Source: an uncultured Clostridia bacterium
Lineage (GTDB): Bacteria; Bacillota; Clostridia; Oscillospirales; Oscillospiraceae
Length of the DNA stretch: 6,772 nt
Reading direction: 5' to 3'
Assembly (NCBI GenBank): GCA_946619065.1
Contig: CAMOLY010000065.1
Location: forward strand, 1 to 6,772
Positions 5,121 through 6,772 of this stretch are shown in pieces. The first letter of the stretch is position 1, and each line of letters starts with the position of its first letter. The notes under the pieces were generated by a model. That model was not told where the DNA came from, did not search any database, and saw only the letters and a list, made by a program, of their open reading frames with translations. A program made the translations under genes and the position numbers.

Positions 5121-6341
5121 ATGATAACAGCCTATCAAAATATCTATTCGTCACCGGCGGACCGCGCCCGCTTTGAACAGCTTTCCCGGAAGCTGTGCGG
5201 CCTCGGCCATGGGCCGGAGCAGATCCGATATTTTTCCGCCCCGGGCAGGACGGAGCTGTGCGGCAACCACACCGACCACCAGAACGGCAGAGTCCTGGCG
5301 GCGGCCGTGGATGTGGACACCGTCGCCGCTGCGGCGGAGAACGGCACAGACCGGATCCGTCTGGACTCGGAGGGTTTTCCGCCCTGCGAGCTTTCGGTCC
5401 ACCCGGAGCAGAATACCGATGTCCCTGCCGGGACGACTGCCGCGCTGCTCGCGGGCATGATCTCCGTCTTTGCGCCGCTGTGTGAGCTGCGGGGTCTGGA
5501 TCTCTGCGCAAGCTCAACGGTGCTTCCGGGCGGCGGTCTGTCCTCCTCCGCCTCGGTCGAGGTGCTGCTGGCGGAGATTTTCAGCGACTATTTCGGCCTC
5601 GGCCTCGGGGCGCTGGATCTGGCGGCTCTGGGGCAAAAGGTCGAGAATGAGTTCTTCGGAAAGCCCTGCGGTCTGCTGGACCAGGCAGCCTGCGCCGCCG
5701 GCGGCATTAGTTATCTGGATTTCGGCGATCCGGAGAAACCGAAGCTGGAAAAACTGCGTTTTGATCCGGAACGCTTTGGTTATTCGCTGTTTCTGATCTC
5801 CTGCGGCGCAGACCACGCGGATCTGACCGCCGAGTACGCGGCGATTCCGGCGGAGCTGCGCGAGATTTCCGCGGTTTTCGGCGCAAGGACCCTTTCGCAG
5901 GTCGATGAGGCCGCGTTCTGGGACCGGATCCCGGAGCTGCGGGAACGCTGCTCTGACCGCGCGGTCCTGCGGGCGATCCACATCTTCGATGAAAACCGCC
6001 GGGTCGACCGGATGCGCCGGGCGATTCTGGACGGAGATTTCTCCGCTTATCTCTCTGTTGTCCGCGAGTCCGGCCTCTCTTCCTGGCGCTTTCTTCAGAA
6101 TATCGCCCCCCGCGGCAGCCTGTTCCAGCCGATGGCGTTGACCCTTGCCCTGTGCGAAAAGCTGCTCGGCGGCGACGGGGCCTGCAGGGTCCACGGGGGC
6201 GGATTTGCAGGAACCGCCCAGGCCTACGTTCCCTTCGGACTGGCCGACAGCTTCCCCGACCGTCTGGAGCGTCTGCTTCCCACGGCCTCCTGTCAGCGCA
6301 GAAGATTCCGTCCCGCCGGCGCAACGGAGATCACGCTTTGA
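5121..6341 (+). CDS. Galactokinase family protein (GHMP sugar kinase)
   Basis: Encodes 406 residues with AGGAGG 8 bases before the ATG. The three GHMP-kinase motifs are in order: the galactokinase signature region APGRTELCGNHTDHQNG (40-56), the ATP-binding PGGGLSSSA (136-144) and the C-terminal VHGGGFAGTAQAYV (357-370). Asp187 in GLLDQ is the expected catalytic base, and Arg43 matches the Arg of the usual GRVNLIGEHTDY signature. Galactokinases phosphorylate galactose at C1 in the Leloir pathway in the cytosol. Here the signature GEHTDY is replaced by GNHTDH, so the Glu that normally contacts the sugar is Asn; the substrate could be galactose or a related sugar. No galT or galE is adjacent. 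The gene diverges from the ribonuclease promoter and is followed by no recognisable terminator. Confidence is high for the family, moderate for the substrate. Confidence 0.85.
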   Translation: MITAYQNIYSSPADRARFEQLSRKLCGLGHGPEQIRYFSAPGRTELCGNHTDHQNGRVLAAAVDVDTVAAAAENGTDRIRLDSEGFPPCELSVHPEQNTDVPAGTTAALLAGMISVFAPLCELRGLDLCASSTVLPGGGLSSSASVEVLLAEIFSDYFGLGLGALDLAALGQKVENEFFGKPCGLLDQAACAAGGISYLDFGDPEKPKLEKLRFDPERFGYSLFLISCGADHADLTAEYAAIPAELREISAVFGARTLSQVDEAAFWDRIPELRERCSDRAVLRAIHIFDENRRVDRMRRAILDGDFSAYLSVVRESGLSSWRFLQNIAPRGSLFQPMALTLALCEKLLGGDGACRVHGGGFAGTAQAYVPFGLADSFPDRLERLLPTASCQRRRFRPAGATEITL

Positions 6342-6383
6342 TTCCGCACGCCCCGACCGGATTCGACGGCTGAAGCCGCAAAA

Positions 6384-6400
6384 GGTCGAAAAATGTCGAA
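6384..6400 (+). promoter_or_regulatory. Two 0A-box-like Spo0A binding sites, 10 bp apart
   Basis: TGTCGAA (6394-6400) is an exact core 0A box and GGTCGAA (6384-6390) matches at six of seven bases, repeated in the same orientation with a 10-bp period, so both face the same side of the helix. They lie immediately upstream of the sigma-H-like -35 and ahead of a spo0A-like gene. A third, inverted near-match, TTCGACG, lies at 6362-6368. Autoregulation is inferred from the layout and from known spo0A control in Bacillus. Confidence 0.6.
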
Positions 6401-6403
6401 ATA

Positions 6404-6434
6404 TGGGGATAAAAATGCTGTAAATGCCGAATAT
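6404..6434 (+). promoter_or_regulatory. Sigma-H-like promoter of the spo0A-like gene
   Basis: GCCGAATAT (6426-6434) fits the sigma-H -10 consensus RNNGAATWW exactly. Thirteen bases upstream, TGGGGATAA (6404-6412) carries the GGAWWW core of the -35 consensus RNAGGAWWW but misses at two other positions. The spacer is slightly long. Sigma-H control of spo0A is well established in Bacillus. Confidence 0.5.
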
Positions 6435-6440
6435 TTTTCC

Positions 6441-6469
6441 TTGAAAAAACGAGGTTGTTGTGATAGTCT
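6441..6469 (+). promoter_or_regulatory. Weak sigma-A-like promoter candidate before the spo0A-like gene
   Basis: TTGAAA (6441-6446), a 17-bp spacer and TAGTCT (6464-6469) preceded by TG at 6461-6462 (extended -10). The -10 hexamer matches only three of six positions, so this is a secondary candidate; it would parallel the two-promoter arrangement (vegetative plus sigma-H) of Bacillus spo0A. Confidence 0.3.
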
Positions 6470-6524
6470 AAAACTGCTGAGAGAGAAAAAAGGCAATACA
6501 TCGATTTTGCAAGGAGAGGATATA

Positions 6525-6772
6525 ATGGATAAACATACGAAGGTATTGGTCGCGGACGGAAACGAGTCCTTCTGCGAGAGTTTAGAAGATTTGCTGCGCG
6601 AGCAGGGCTACGATGTCATTGGAACAGCCTGTGATGGAGACCGGGCGGCGGAACTCCTGCAGGGGCAGATGCCTGACGTCCTGATCCTGGATCTGCTGCT
6701 TCCCCGGAGGGACGGAATCAGCATCCTCAAAGAGCTCCCGAAGGAAAACCGCCCGAAGATCCTCCTGCTCTC
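6525..6772 (+). CDS. spo0A: Spo0A-like response regulator, N-terminal receiver domain only (runs off right edge)
   Basis: Eighty-two codons are visible from the ATG at 6525, with AAGGAG 8 bases upstream. The protein begins MDKHTKVLVADGNESFCESL and has a CheY-like receiver fold: Asp11 in the acidic pocket, phospho-acceptor Asp56 in PDVLILDLLLPRRDG (50-64), at the same residue number as Asp56 of B. subtilis Spo0A and in a matching context. Spo0A is the phosphorelay-activated master regulator of sporulation entry; its DNA-binding C-terminal domain would lie beyond the window. The 0A-box-like and sigma-H-like sites upstream support Spo0A over another response regulator. Oddities: the second acidic pocket residue (Asp in Bacillus VADDN) is Gly12, and the upstream neighbour is a galactokinase, not spoIVB. 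With the effector domain unseen, another receiver protein remains possible. Confidence 0.75.
   Translation, partial: MDKHTKVLVADGNESFCESLEDLLREQGYDVIGTACDGDRAAELLQGQMPDVLILDLLLPRRDGISILKELPKENRPKILLL

Noticed and set aside
5514..6194. Minus-strand open frames opposite the galactokinase
   Set aside because: Arg/Pro/Gln-rich translations without recognisable domains; explained by GC-rich third positions of the real gene.
6367..6376. Small inverted repeat after the galactokinase gene (CGGCTGAAGCCG region)
   Set aside because: Only a short stem with a tiny loop and no following T-tract, so it does not support an intrinsic terminator.
6434..6448. AT-rich inverted repeat TTTTTC / GAAAAA upstream of the spo0A-like gene
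   Set aside because: Six A/T-rich base pairs around a 3-base loop are weak and overlap the promoter region; no terminator or operator function can be supported.

Overview
The window looks like chromosomal DNA from a GC-rich Gram-positive member of the Clostridia, most like the Oscillospirales/Ruminococcaceae type of gut anaerobe. This rests on strong AGGAGG-type ribosome binding sites, consensus sigma-A promoters, a lipobox lipoprotein, and a response regulator at the right edge that resembles Spo0A and has Spo0A-box and sigma-H-like sites upstream. The lineage call is an inference. No stretch longer than 300 bases lacks a gene, and I see no tRNA, rRNA, CRISPR array or insertion sequence.

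Left part (1-1333, minus strand): a two-gene membrane operon, nfeD-like then an SPFH/band-7 (stomatin-like) protein that runs off the left edge. It has a near-perfect promoter (TTGACA, 17 bp, TATGAT) preceded by a perfect 11-bp tandem repeat. Middle (1516-3563, plus strand): a THUMP-domain RNA methyltransferase of the RlmL/YpsC family overlaps by four bases (ATGA) a diacylglycerol-kinase-family lipid kinase. A TTGCTA/TATAAT promoter fixes the methyltransferase start. Next, ridA (3659-4036, plus) has its own consensus promoter and ends at a 13-bp perfect hairpin.

Right of that hairpin is a self-contained minus-strand unit (4091-5052): a promoter, a lipoprotein-anchored barnase-type ribonuclease and, one base downstream, its barstar-family inhibitor, closed by the shared terminator. 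This toxin-immunity pair is the most notable accessory content. Divergent from it is a galactokinase-family GHMP kinase (5121-6341, plus) with an altered sugar-binding motif. The last intergenic region (6342-6524) holds two 0A-box-like sites 10 bp apart and a sigma-H-like promoter ahead of a partial spo0A-like gene, a layout that suggests autoregulation of the sporulation master regulator.

The genes are mostly independent transcription units. Real functional couplings are nfeD with SPFH (membrane scaffold), the methyltransferase with the lipid kinase (transcription only), and the ribonuclease with its inhibitor.
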